This document shows, piece by piece, positions 25,227 to 33,011 of a stretch of 64,000 nucleotides of DNA (the stretch's first letter is position 1; each line of letters begins with the position of its first letter). Below the pieces are notes generated by a model. It was not told the origin of the DNA and searched no databases. It worked only from the letters and a program-made list of their open reading frames with translations. A program made the translations under genes and the position numbers. The DNA lies in contig CATKZP010000008.1 of the NCBI GenBank assembly GCA_949841355.1, positions 1 to 64,000 on the forward strand, written 5' to 3'. This DNA comes from an uncultured Oscillospiraceae bacterium (GTDB lineage: Bacteria > Bacillota > Clostridia > Oscillospirales > Oscillospiraceae).

Positions 25227-26153
25227 ATGCTGACCATCCACAAGACGGTGGAGGGCAAGATGACCCGGCTCAATTCCGTCGTGGACGGCTGCTGGGTGAA
25301 CCTCATCAACCCCAGCGAGGACGAGCTGAAAACCGTGGCCGCCACCCTGGCGGTGGAGCCCACCTTCCTCCGGGCGGCCCTGGACGAGGAGGAGACCTCC
25401 CGTATCGACAAGGAGGACGGCTCCACCCTTATCATTGTGGACACCCCCGCCATGGAGCAGGACGAAATCGGCGTGGTGTACTCCACCCTGCCCCTGGGGA
25501 TTATCGTGACGGAGAAGCACATCATCACCGTGTGCCTGAAGGAGACCTCGGTGGTGCGGGACCTTCAGGACGGCGTGGTGCGGGACGTGCGCACCGAGCA
25601 GCGCACCCGGTTCATTTTGAACATCCTGCTGTTGGTGGCCAAGCGCTACTTAAGCTACCTGAAACAGATCGACAAGACCTATAACCACATGGAGCGGCAG
25701 CTGTACAAGTCCCAGCGGAACAAGGAGCTCATCCAGCTGCTGGACCTGGAGAAGTCGCTGGTCTACTTCAACACGTCGCTGAAGGCCAACGAGGTGACGC
25801 TGGAGAAGATCCTCCGGGGGCGCATCGTCACCCTCTACGAGGAGGACCACGACCTGCTGGAGGACGTGCTCATTGAGGTGCGTCAGGCCATCGAGATGGC
25901 CCAGATCTACTCCGACATCATCTCGGGCATGATGGACGCCTTCGCCTCCGTCATCTCCAACAACCTGAACGTGGTGATGAAGCTGCTGGCCTCCGTCACC
26001 ATCCTCATGACGGTGCCCAATATCGTGTTCAGCTTTTACGGCATGAACGTGGGGTGGCTGCCCTTCGCCGGGAGCTTCTGGCCGCCGCTGCTCATCTCCG
26101 CGGCCATCATCGTGGCGGCGGGAATCGTGCTGAAGAAGAAGGATCTGCTTTAA
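25227..26153 (+). CDS. corA: CorA-family magnesium transporter
   Basis: The 308-residue protein has a large acidic cytoplasmic N-terminal domain, a long helix (about residues 165-245), and two C-terminal membrane segments. The selectivity motif YGMNVG follows the first one near residue 272. The C-terminus is basic (LKKKDLL). CorA pentamers import magnesium, and some relatives move cobalt or nickel. AAAGGTG precedes the ATG. It is transcribed alone from a promoter with a long leader. Confidence 0.95.
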   Translation: MLTIHKTVEGKMTRLNSVVDGCWVNLINPSEDELKTVAATLAVEPTFLRAALDEEETSRIDKEDGSTLIIVDTPAMEQDEIGVVYSTLPLGIIVTEKHIITVCLKETSVVRDLQDGVVRDVRTEQRTRFILNILLLVAKRYLSYLKQIDKTYNHMERQLYKSQRNKELIQLLDLEKSLVYFNTSLKANEVTLEKILRGRIVTLYEEDHDLLEDVLIEVRQAIEMAQIYSDIISGMMDAFASVISNNLNVVMKLLASVTILMTVPNIVFSFYGMNVGWLPFAGSFWPPLLISAAIIVAAGIVLKKKDLL

Positions 26154-26159
26154 AACGAA

Positions 26160-26175
26160 TGTTTCACGTGAAACG
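26160..26175. promoter_or_regulatory. parS-like site 2
   Basis: TGTTTCACGTGAAACG matches 15 of 16 bases of the ParB/Spo0J consensus with the complete palindromic core. It lies between the corA stop and its terminator. Confidence 0.8.
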
Positions 26176-26179
26176 CTCC

Positions 26180-26214
26180 AACCGGGCGCGGAAATTTTCC
26201 GCGCCCGGTTTTTT
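26180..26214 (+). terminator. Terminator of corA
   Basis: A 14-bp stem AACCGGGCGCGGAA with a 3-nt loop is followed by TTTTTT, directly after the parS-like site. Confidence 0.92.
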
Positions 26215-26255
26215 GCAGCTTGGGCGCCCATTCCGGCAGGTCGCGTCGACGCCCC

Positions 26256-26284
26256 TTGCCAAGGGCGGGGCCGTCGTGTATGCT
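26256..26284 (+). promoter_or_regulatory. SigA promoter of lytTR-DUF3021
   Basis: TTGCCA and TATGCT are separated by 17 bp, 32 bp before the LytTR gene. Confidence 0.7.
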
Positions 26285-26316
26285 CAAGATGCAGCTGCGA
26301 AAGGAGGACGACGCCC

Positions 26317-26754
26317 ATGAAAGTGACCGTGGAGGAGTGCCCGGAGCTGGAGCAGACGGAGGTGAGCGTGCGCTGCAAGCGCATGGACGCCCAGACCGCC
26401 CGGCTCATCGAGCTGCTGCGGCTGGCCGACGCCCGGCTCACCGGGGAGAGGGACGGCGAGACCTGCATCCTGGACGGGGCGGAGGTGCTCTACATCGACA
26501 CCGTGGACCGGGGGACCTTCCTGTATACGGCGGGCGGGGTGTACGAGACCCGGCTGCGGCTGTACGAGCTGGAGGAGCAGCTGGCCCCCAGGGACTTCGT
26601 GCGGGTGAGCAAGTCAGCCATTGTGAATTTCGCCCAGGTGCGTTCGCTGCGCCCCGACTTCGGGGGGCGGCTGCGGCTGACCATGAGCAGCGGCGAGGTG
26701 GTGGTGGCCAACCGCCAGTATGTCCCCGCCATCAAGGCAAAGCTGGGCTTGTGA
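26317..26754 (+). CDS. LytTR-type DNA-binding regulator
   Basis: The 145-residue protein has no receiver domain. After about 45 helical residues it has a LytTR domain (about 48-145), with VLYIDTVDRGTFLYT, the helix LYELEEQL, DFVRVSKSAIVNFAQV, and the end segment VVVANRQYVPAIKAKL. The following gene encodes a DUF3021 membrane protein. Such pairs form LytTR regulatory systems in which the membrane partner inhibits the regulator, which usually autoactivates its own operon. AAAGGAGG lies 9 nt before the ATG. Confidence 0.92.
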   Translation: MKVTVEECPELEQTEVSVRCKRMDAQTARLIELLRLADARLTGERDGETCILDGAEVLYIDTVDRGTFLYTAGGVYETRLRLYELEEQLAPRDFVRVSKSAIVNFAQVRSLRPDFGGRLRLTMSSGEVVVANRQYVPAIKAKLGL

Positions 26755-26770
26755 AAGGAGAGCGGAACCC

Positions 26771-27214
26771 ATGAAAAAGTTTTTTGAGGTAGTCGTGACC
26801 ATCAAGGAGCGTGTGGCGCTGGCCTATGCCGCCGCCATGTGTATCTACCTGTTTTTCCTGTGGGTGTTCCAGCAGGAGAGCGCGTCCCTGCCTCAGCTGT
26901 TCTCCGTGCTGCTGGCCAGCGTGGCGGCGGGGACGATGCAGGTTGTGGCGTTCTCCGACCTGTTCCTCAAGAAGCTGGCCTACGGCTGGCGGATGGTGAC
27001 GTTTTTCCTCGTCTTTGGGGCCGTCCTCACCGGCATCGCGGTGGGCTTCGGCTGGTTCCCGGCGGAGAACGCCGGGGCGTGGGTGAGCTTTGGGGCGGCC
27101 TTCCTGCTCATCTTCGCGGCCATCACGGCGGGCATTGAGATCTACTACCGGGCCAGCGGGCGCAGGTGGGACGACCGGCTGGACTGGTACCGGAAAAACC
27201 GGGACAAGGAATAA
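26771..27214 (+). CDS. DUF3021 membrane protein, partner of the LytTR regulator
   Basis: This 147-residue protein has four hydrophobic segments (about residues 13-33, 42-62, 72-95, 103-122) and a basic, charged C-terminal tail from residue 123 that would be cytoplasmic. The pattern fits DUF3021 proteins, the membrane half of LytTR regulatory systems. It starts 16 nt after the regulator gene, with AAAGGAG upstream, so they are one operon. The signal it senses cannot be read from the sequence. Confidence 0.88.
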   Translation: MKKFFEVVVTIKERVALAYAAAMCIYLFFLWVFQQESASLPQLFSVLLASVAAGTMQVVAFSDLFLKKLAYGWRMVTFFLVFGAVLTGIAVGFGWFPAENAGAWVSFGAAFLLIFAAITAGIEIYYRASGRRWDDRLDWYRKNRDKE

Positions 27215-27217
27215 CGA

Positions 27218-27250
27218 AAGCCCCTCCGGACACGCCGGAGGGGCTTCTTT
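27218..27250 (+). terminator. Terminator of lytTR-DUF3021
   Basis: A 12-bp stem AAGCCCCTCCGG with loop ACACG is followed by CTTTC. Confidence 0.85.
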
Positions 27251-27294
27251 CGCGTGCAGTCCCGGCCTGAAGGGATTTGGCCGGAGGGGCGGCT

Positions 27295-28443
27295 TTACAG
27301 CCCCAGCTTGAACAGGTTCTGGTCGGTGGAGAAGTTGGCCGCGGAGTAGAGCACCAGCACCTGGTCGATGCCGTTGTCCGCCACGTACTTTTTCAGCGAC
27401 GTGTTGTTATACCGCAGGTCGAACAGGTGGACCTCCTGGAACGCCTCCGACAGGAAGGGGGCCAGACAGTCGGCGTAGGAGTCCCGGATCACCAGCAGCC
27501 TGCCGTTTTCGGCGTCGGGGTTCTTGACGACGCACAGGGGCTGGTTGCCCCCCAGGAAGTAGGCGTACTTGTCCTTGACCTCCAGCTTCTCCGGGTAGTA
27601 CAGCCCGCCCGGAATGGCCACGCCCTCGGGGTAGCGGTCCACGGTGGTGCGGCCCCTGGTACCGCCCTCGGGGATGACGGTGTAGATGCTGTCCGGCTCC
27701 ACCCACGCCGCCCCGGAGGAGGAGTAGGTGGTGCCGTAGAAGCTGTCGCTCACCTGGGTGTAGGACAGCCCCTGGTAGGAGAGGCCGTCCGTGTCCCCTG
27801 CCTGCCCGGTGAGGCCCATTCCGGCCCGCAGGGCCTCCCAGGCGTGCTGGGCGCCCAGGGTGGTCCAGTGGTGGTCGGTGCGGTAAAAGTCGTTCCGGCC
27901 CGCCAGCGCGTTCCGCAGGTCTACAAATGTCACCCCGTCCCCGCACAGCCCCCGGGCCTTCTCAATGGTGGAGCCGTCGTCCACGTTGGGGGCGTTGGCG
28001 GGCAGCAGATCCGCCAGCACAAAGCTCTTGTCCGGCACCAGGGAGAAATACACCGGCACGTCCAGGTTGGCCCCCAGCTTGTTCACATAGCCCGCCTTCT
28101 GCTCCAGCTCTTCCTCGGAGGGGACCTGGAACTGGGCGAAGAGGGTGCCGTTCCCGCCGAAGTAGACCTTGTTGTTTTCCTGCTTGCCCAGGGCGCGCTC
28201 GGAGTACGCCTTGAGCTGAATCCACTGGTCCCGCAGGGGAAACTGGTCGGTGACGTAATCCTCAAAGCTCTCCATAAACTTGCCGGAGCGCAAAGTGTCC
28301 AGGGTGGGGGCCTTGAACTGGGCCAGAAAGCGGTTCTCCTGGTCGGAGAAGTCCCGGCTGGGGGAGAGGATCAGCGCGATGCCAAAGCCGAAGGTGAACA
28401 GGCAGAACAGCGCGGTGATAAAGATAGAATATTGTTTGCTCAT
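27295..28443 (-). CDS. DHHW / AlgX-J-like protein
   Basis: The 382-residue protein has an N-terminal membrane anchor (residues 7-27) and an extracytoplasmic domain with the eponymous motif FYRTDHHWTTLGA near residue 190, plus LLVIRDSYADCLAPFL near 320, the SGNH-like catalytic Ser-Asp block. DHHW proteins are relatives of AlgJ/AlgX and take acyl groups from an MBOAT partner for transfer to surface polysaccharide. It lies 12 nt downstream of the MBOAT gene, which fits such a pair. AGGGGGA precedes the ATG. The polymer acceptor is unknown. Confidence 0.9.
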   Translation of the reverse strand: MSKQYSIFITALFCLFTFGFGIALILSPSRDFSDQENRFLAQFKAPTLDTLRSGKFMESFEDYVTDQFPLRDQWIQLKAYSERALGKQENNKVYFGGNGTLFAQFQVPSEEELEQKAGYVNKLGANLDVPVYFSLVPDKSFVLADLLPANAPNVDDGSTIEKARGLCGDGVTFVDLRNALAGRNDFYRTDHHWTTLGAQHAWEALRAGMGLTGQAGDTDGLSYQGLSYTQVSDSFYGTTYSSSGAAWVEPDSIYTVIPEGGTRGRTTVDRYPEGVAIPGGLYYPEKLEVKDKYAYFLGGNQPLCVVKNPDAENGRLLVIRDSYADCLAPFLSEAFQEVHLFDLRYNNTSLKKYVADNGIDQVLVLYSAANFSTDQNLFKLGL

Positions 28444-28455
28444 ACGCTTTCCCCC

Positions 28456-29886
28456 TTAGAAGCGGAAGTAGAGGAATGGGTTATAGGTGCCGTCCACCAG
28501 ATAGGCGGTGGTGAACACCAGCCCCGCCAGCATCAGCACCGGGAAGGCGATCTTCTGCGCCCGCTCCGGCAGCCTGTGCCAGAGGTTTTTGCCCAGGGGC
28601 GTGGCCGCCGCCACGGCGATGGCCAGAATGGGCAGGTAGTTGCGCAGGTAATAGAGGAAATCCGTATCCAGCGCCCCGGCCCCAAAGCCGAACATGGCGG
28701 CCAGGTACGGCCCCATGGCGGCGAAGTCCTCCACCGCGAAGATGGCCCAGCCCACGATGGCCACGAGCACGCCGTACACATGGGTCAGCCAGACGGGGGC
28801 CCTGTCCAGCGCCTGGCCCAGCCACAGCTTTTCCAGGGTGATCCACACAAACCAGTACAGGCCCCAGAGCAGGAAGTTCCAGCTGGCCCCGTGCCAGATG
28901 CCGGTGGCCGCCCAGACGATGAGCAGGTTGAGCACCATCCGGCCCCGGCTCACCCGGCTGCCCCCCAGGGGGAAGTACAGGTACTCCCGGAACCAGCTGC
29001 CCAGGGAGATATGCCACCGCCGCCAGAACTCGCTGGCCGACTTGGACAGATAGGGGTAGTTGAAGTTCTCCAAAAACTCAAAGCCCAGCATCCGCCCCAG
29101 GCCGATGGCCATGTCCGAGTAGCCGGAGAAGTCAAAGTAGAGCTGAAGGGAGAAGGCGATAATCCCCAGCCAGGCCCCCAGGGTGGTGAGCTGGGCGGAC
29201 GGCGTGGCCAGGTACACGTCCCACAGGGGGCCCAGGGCATTGGCCAGCAGCACCTTCTTGCAGGCCCCGATGGTGAAGCGCTGCACGCCGGAGGCGAATT
29301 TCTCCACCGTGTGGTCCCGGTGCTCCAGCTGGTCGTCCAGGTCCTTGTACTTGATGATGGGCCCGGCGATGAGCTGGGGAAACAGGGTGACGAAGGTGCC
29401 GAAGGTGACGATGTTCTTCTGACACCGGGCGTCCCCCCGGTACACGTCGATGGTGTAGCTCATGGTCTGGAAGGTGTAGAACGAGATGCCGATGGGCAGG
29501 GTGAAGGGGATGGTGCCGCCGGGCAGGGGCAGGCTGTCGATGACGGGCAGGAAGCTCAGCCCCACCGCCGCCAGACTGCCGGCGATGAAGTTGTAATACT
29601 TGAAGAAACCCAGCAGCAGCAGGTTGAACACCACCGACGACGCCACCGCCATCCGCGCCCCGCGGTCGTTCCCCCCGGCCTTGCAGCGGGTGACGATGCG
29701 CCCGTGGGAATAGTCGATGGCGATGGACAGGAACATGATGAGCACATACACCGGCTCGCCCCAGCCGTAGAAGATCAGGTTGGCGATGAGCAGCACCAGA
29801 TTGCGCCAGCGCAGTGGGGAGATATAGTAGAGCGTGAGCACAATGGGGAAGTAGAGGAAGAGAAAATACGGGCTGGAAAAAATCAC
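28456..29886 (-). CDS. MBOAT-family O-acyltransferase (AlgI/DltB-like)
   Basis: The 476-residue polytopic membrane protein matches AlgI-type MBOATs. It has RWRNLVLLIANLIFYGWGEP at the N-terminus, FDFSGYSDMAIGLGRMLGF, FWRRWHISLGSWFREYLYFP with the conserved His, and IWHGASWNFLLWG with the catalytic His. It should pass acyl (usually acetyl) groups across the membrane to the DHHW partner. The start is GTG at 29886 with GAGGTG upstream. The two DUF4358 lipoproteins precede it in the same orientation. Confidence 0.93.
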   Translation of the reverse strand: MIFSSPYFLFLYFPIVLTLYYISPLRWRNLVLLIANLIFYGWGEPVYVLIMFLSIAIDYSHGRIVTRCKAGGNDRGARMAVASSVVFNLLLLGFFKYYNFIAGSLAAVGLSFLPVIDSLPLPGGTIPFTLPIGISFYTFQTMSYTIDVYRGDARCQKNIVTFGTFVTLFPQLIAGPIIKYKDLDDQLEHRDHTVEKFASGVQRFTIGACKKVLLANALGPLWDVYLATPSAQLTTLGAWLGIIAFSLQLYFDFSGYSDMAIGLGRMLGFEFLENFNYPYLSKSASEFWRRWHISLGSWFREYLYFPLGGSRVSRGRMVLNLLIVWAATGIWHGASWNFLLWGLYWFVWITLEKLWLGQALDRAPVWLTHVYGVLVAIVGWAIFAVEDFAAMGPYLAAMFGFGAGALDTDFLYYLRNYLPILAIAVAAATPLGKNLWHRLPERAQKIAFPVLMLAGLVFTTAYLVDGTYNPFLYFRF

Positions 29887-29953
29887 AGACCTTCACCTCG
29901 CAGGGCAGATTTGCGGGAAGGGAGCGGTTTCCCGCTCCCCTCCCGGCCGTTTA

Positions 29954-30733
29954 TCACTGGAATAAGGCGTTGAACGCCGACACGATGTCGTCGCAGTTCT
30001 CGTGGACCACCATCATAACGTAATTCCCGTTGGACACCACCCGGGAGTTATTGGTCCACTGCTCGGTGGGCCCGGGATACCACGCGCCGCCGGGGCCCTC
30101 GCCGTCCCCCGCCATATAGTCGATGCGGGCCTGGAAGATGGCCTTCACCGTGTCCACGTCGGCGCTGTCGCTCACCTGCACCAGGCCGAATTCGCCGTTG
30201 TTCAAAGACATCTGGGTGATATAGACCAGGCACTGCTGGGCGTCCACGGCGGACAGACCGGCGTAGTAGCCGTCCAGCAGCTCGGTGGAGGCCAGCTCCA
30301 AAAAGCCGAACTGATACTGGCTGGTCATGTCCGTGTAGAAGGCGGCCAGGTCCACGTCCCCGGCGGGAGCGGGGGTGGGCTCCGGCGTGGGAGTGGGCGT
30401 GGGCGCCGGAGTGGGGGTAGGAGCGGGCGTGGGCTTGGGCGTGGGAGTGGGCTCGGGCGTGGTGGGCAGGGGCTTGAGGGAGGGATCTTCGCTGGGCGCT
30501 TCAGAGGGCTCCACGCTGGGTTCCACGGAGGGCTCGGCGGAGGGCTCCTCAGACGGCTCCGGGCTGGGGGTGTCGGAGGGCTCCTGGGTGGGGTCGGGGT
30601 CGCTCAGGGGGCCGTCGGTGACGGCGGGATCGGTGGGGTCCGCGCTCTGCTGAGCGGCGCGGTCGCTGCACGCGGCCAGCAGGGCCAGCGCCAGGGCGGC
30701 GCACAGGGTCATGGCAAGAATACGCTTTTTCAT
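29954..30733 (-). CDS. DUF4358 lipoprotein with a Pro/Ser/Thr-rich linker
   Basis: The 259-residue protein has a lipobox (LLAAC, lipidated Cys22). Residues 30-125 form a low-complexity linker rich in P-E-P-S and P-T-P repeats that should span the cell wall. A DUF4358 domain (about 128-259) follows, with FLELASTELLDGYYAGL, VYITQMSLNNGEFGLVQV and VKAIFQARIDYM. It is paralogous to the next gene (178 aa) but has a much longer linker. AAAGGAG lies 11 nt before the ATG. Function is unknown; the context suggests envelope polysaccharide modification. Confidence 0.88.
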   Translation of the reverse strand: MKKRILAMTLCAALALALLAACSDRAAQQSADPTDPAVTDGPLSDPDPTQEPSDTPSPEPSEEPSAEPSVEPSVEPSEAPSEDPSLKPLPTTPEPTPTPKPTPAPTPTPAPTPTPTPEPTPAPAGDVDLAAFYTDMTSQYQFGFLELASTELLDGYYAGLSAVDAQQCLVYITQMSLNNGEFGLVQVSDSADVDTVKAIFQARIDYMAGDGEGPGGAWYPGPTEQWTNNSRVVSNGNYVMMVVHENCDDIVSAFNALFQ

Positions 30734-30801
30734 ATGTCGCAGAACTCCTTTGTTACTTGATGGCTTATGTGGTCACGGGGAGCGGGGACGCTCCGCGCTC
30801 T

Positions 30802-31338
30802 TTACGCGAACAGGGCGTTGAATTCCTCCACGATGGCGTCGGCGTCGCCGTGGCAGACCAGCATGACGTAAGCGCCGTTTTCCGCCACCTGGGCGCTGCG
30901 CTGCCACATCTCCACCTCTTCGGGGTAGTTGCCCGGGCCGTCGGTGCCCTTGGCGTCGATGCGGGCCTGGAAGATCTTCTTCACCTCAGCGGCGTCCTCG
31001 GCGCTCTTGGCCTGGACCAGCGCCAGCTCGCCGCCGCTGAAGGAGATCATGGGCAGATAGACCTCCACCTGCTCCAGGTCCATGTCCTTCAGGCCGGGGT
31101 AGTTGTTCTCCAGCATGATGGCGCCCAGCTCCTCGTCGGCGGGGTCGGCCTTCTCCAGGGCGGCGAACTCGTGGTTTTCCTGGACCGCGGCGGCAAAGTC
31201 GGCCAGGTTGGCGTCCTTGACGGCGGGGGTGTCGGAGGGAGTATCGGAGGGGGCGTCCCCCTGATTGGGCGCGCCGCAGGCGGACAGCAGGGACAGGCAC
31301 AGCACGGCGGCGGTGCACAGGGAAATGAGTTTTTTCAT
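30802..31338 (-). CDS. DUF4358 lipoprotein
   Basis: The 178-residue protein has a signal peptide with lipobox (LLSAC, Cys21), a short Pro/Ser/Asp linker, and a DUF4358 domain from about residue 45 with the same landmarks as its neighbour (EVYLPMISFSGGELALVQ, VKKIFQARIDAK, NGAYVMLVCH). It is the first gene of the predicted DUF4358-DUF4358-MBOAT-DHHW operon. AAGGAG precedes the ATG. No biochemical role is known to me for DUF4358. Confidence 0.88.
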   Translation of the reverse strand: MKKLISLCTAAVLCLSLLSACGAPNQGDAPSDTPSDTPAVKDANLADFAAAVQENHEFAALEKADPADEELGAIMLENNYPGLKDMDLEQVEVYLPMISFSGGELALVQAKSAEDAAEVKKIFQARIDAKGTDGPGNYPEEVEMWQRSAQVAENGAYVMLVCHGDADAIVEEFNALFA

Positions 31339-31426
31339 GACGGCATTCTCCTTAGATAATCAAATTTTCAGTTTGCTGGAACCGGGCGCCGGACGGGCCG
31401 CGGAGCGGGACAGGCTGAAAAGCGCG

Positions 31427-31472
31427 CCTTGCGCCTATAGTCTGCCCGGTTTTGCGGATTTCCTTGCGCCTA
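31427..31472. repeat. Short direct repeat at the udk 3' end
   Basis: CCTTGCGCCTA occurs at 31427-31437 and 31462-31472; on the minus strand it reads TAGGCGCAAGG. The udk stop codon TAG is the start of the upstream copy. The TAGGCGC part is shared with the ends of the foldback repeat after dpaB. Confidence 0.6.
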
Positions 31473-32087
31473 GCGGTTCTCGATATGGCCCCGGATGCGC
31501 TGGGTGATCATGTCAAGGGCCACCAGGTTGTGCCCGCCGGCCAGCACCACGATGTCGGCGTACTGGCGGGAGGGCTGGACGAACTGCTCGTGCATGGGCT
31601 TGACGGTGGTGAGGTACTGGGAGATCACCGAGTCCAGCGAGCGGCCCCGCTCCTTCACATCCCGGAGGATGCGGCGGAGGATGCGCACGTCGGCGTCGGT
31701 GTCCACGAAGATCTTCACGTCCATCAGATCCCGCAGGGCCGGGTCGGCAAAGATGAGGATGCCCTCCACAATGACCACCTTGGTGGGGCGCACCTCCACG
31801 GTGTCCTCCGAGCGGTTGTGGATGGAATAGTCGTACACCGGGCAGCGGATGGCCTCGCCCGCCGCCAGCTTTTTCAGGTCCGCCACCATCAGGTCCGTGT
31901 CAAAGGCGTCGGGATGGTCGTAGTTCAGCGCCGCGCGCTGCTCGTAGCTCATCCCCACGTGCTTTTTATAGTAGTTGTCGTGGTAGACCACGGACACGTC
32001 CGCCCCAAAGGCGTCCTGAAGCCTGCGGGTCAGGGTGGTTTTGCCTGAGCCGGTTCCCCCGGCAATGCCGATCATCATGGTATCCAT
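31470..32087 (-). CDS. udk: Uridine kinase
   Basis: The 205-residue enzyme phosphorylates uridine and cytidine in pyrimidine salvage. It has Walker A GGTGSGKTT (residues 10-18), the YHDNYYK substrate segment, NYDHPDAFD, and VIVEGILIF. The length is typical. GGAGG lies 8 nt before the ATG. It has its own promoter; the DUF4358 operon lies downstream on the same strand with a gap of about 130 bp. Confidence 0.97.
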   Translation of the reverse strand: MDTMMIGIAGGTGSGKTTLTRRLQDAFGADVSVVYHDNYYKKHVGMSYEQRAALNYDHPDAFDTDLMVADLKKLAAGEAIRCPVYDYSIHNRSEDTVEVRPTKVVIVEGILIFADPALRDLMDVKIFVDTDADVRILRRILRDVKERGRSLDSVISQYLTTVKPMHEQFVQPSRQYADIVVLAGGHNLVALDMITQRIRGHIENR

Positions 32088-32137
32088 GCCCTTATCCTCC
32101 CCTTAGAAGCTGTACGGTCTATCGGGTAATCGCGGCT

Positions 32138-32166
32138 ATTGTAGCACATGCGGGGGGAAATGGCAA
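32138..32166 (-). promoter_or_regulatory. SigA promoter of udk
   Basis: TTGCCA (32161-32166) and TACAAT (32138-32143) are separated by 17 bp on the minus strand. Confidence 0.8.
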
Positions 32167-32366
32167 CCTCTGCCTCCGGGCCGCACAATGAGCCCGTCTG
32201 CTAACAATACCCGCCGTCCCGCCGGAGGGTTGCGCGGGGGATAAAAAAATCCTGCGGCGCCCCCCAAAAACGGCCCCCAATTCTAAAAATTTGAAAAATA
32301 AAGGGGCTGCTGTTCAATGTGCCAGCAAAAACGGGTAAATTTTTGACAGTTTCGCCACATTTTCTC
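32167..32366. other. Intergenic region between udk and trmL promoters
   Basis: These 200 bp hold no convincing ORF or known RNA. The right half is A/T-rich (AAAAATTTGAAAAATAAA around 32285-32302). Nothing else stands out. Confidence 0.5.
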
Positions 32367-32395
32367 TTGCTATTTTTTTGTCAAGCGTCTATAAT
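32367..32395 (+). promoter_or_regulatory. SigA promoter of trmL
   Basis: TTGCTA and a perfect TATAAT are 17 bp apart, 32 bp before trmL. It may also feed pgk and the glycolytic genes by read-through. Confidence 0.8.
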
Positions 32396-32427
32396 GTGCA
32401 TGGTTGAGAGAGAATTTGGGGGAACAT

Positions 32428-32922
32428 ATGGTCAATATCGTGTTAGTTGAGCCGGAAATCCCGCAGAACTGCGGCAATATCGCCCGCACCTGCGCCGCCA
32501 CCCGCAGCCGCCTGCACCTGGTGAAGCCCCTGGGCTTCGACATCAGCGAAAAAGCGGTGAAGCGGGCGGGGCTGGACTACTGGCCCATGGTGGACCTGCG
32601 GGTATACGACGGCCTGGACGACCTGTTTGCCCAAAACGCTGTGACCGACCTGTGGCTGGCCACCACCAAGGCCCCCCGGGACTACGCCCAGGCCCAATTC
32701 CGGGACGGGTGCTGGCTGTTCTTCGGCAAGGAGACCGCCGGACTGCCGGAGGCGTTTCGCATGGCTCACGCCCAGCGCTGCATCCGCATTCCCATGCGGG
32801 AGGACGCCCGCAGCCTGAACCTGGCAAACTCGGTGGCCGTGCTGGCCTACGAGGCGCTGAAGCAGCAGGGCTTCCCCGGGCTGAGCGGAAGCGGCCCGGC
32901 GGCGCGTCCAGCCCCAGGATGA
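32428..32922 (+). CDS. trmL: tRNA (cytidine(34)-2'-O)-methyltransferase
   Basis: The 164-residue SPOUT methyltransferase starts VNIVLVEPEIPQNCGNIART, the TrmL signature. The trefoil knot that binds SAM is formed by LFFGKETAGLP and IRIPM with SLNLANSVAVLAYE. TrmL methylates the wobble ribose of tRNA-Leu. The ATG at 32428 has GGGGGA just upstream. About 90 bp separate it from pgk, without an obvious terminator. Confidence 0.95.
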   Translation: MVNIVLVEPEIPQNCGNIARTCAATRSRLHLVKPLGFDISEKAVKRAGLDYWPMVDLRVYDGLDDLFAQNAVTDLWLATTKAPRDYAQAQFRDGCWLFFGKETAGLPEAFRMAHAQRCIRIPMREDARSLNLANSVAVLAYEALKQQGFPGLSGSGPAARPAPG

Positions 32923-33011
32923 CAGTGCGGAAGCGTGACAACAAAGCAAGGCATCCAGGATACAAACCTTAATTCACTTCAAATTGTAATGATGAAAGGA
33001 GCTAGATCACC

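Noticed and set aside
27277-29973. 898-codon plus-strand frame opposite the DHHW and MBOAT genes
   Set aside because: Low-complexity translation with no motif, antisense to two recognisable proteins.
30360-30480. Short repeated units resembling a repeat array
   Set aside because: They are coding repeats (P-T-P and P-E-P-S) of the lipoprotein linker, without spacers of constant length.
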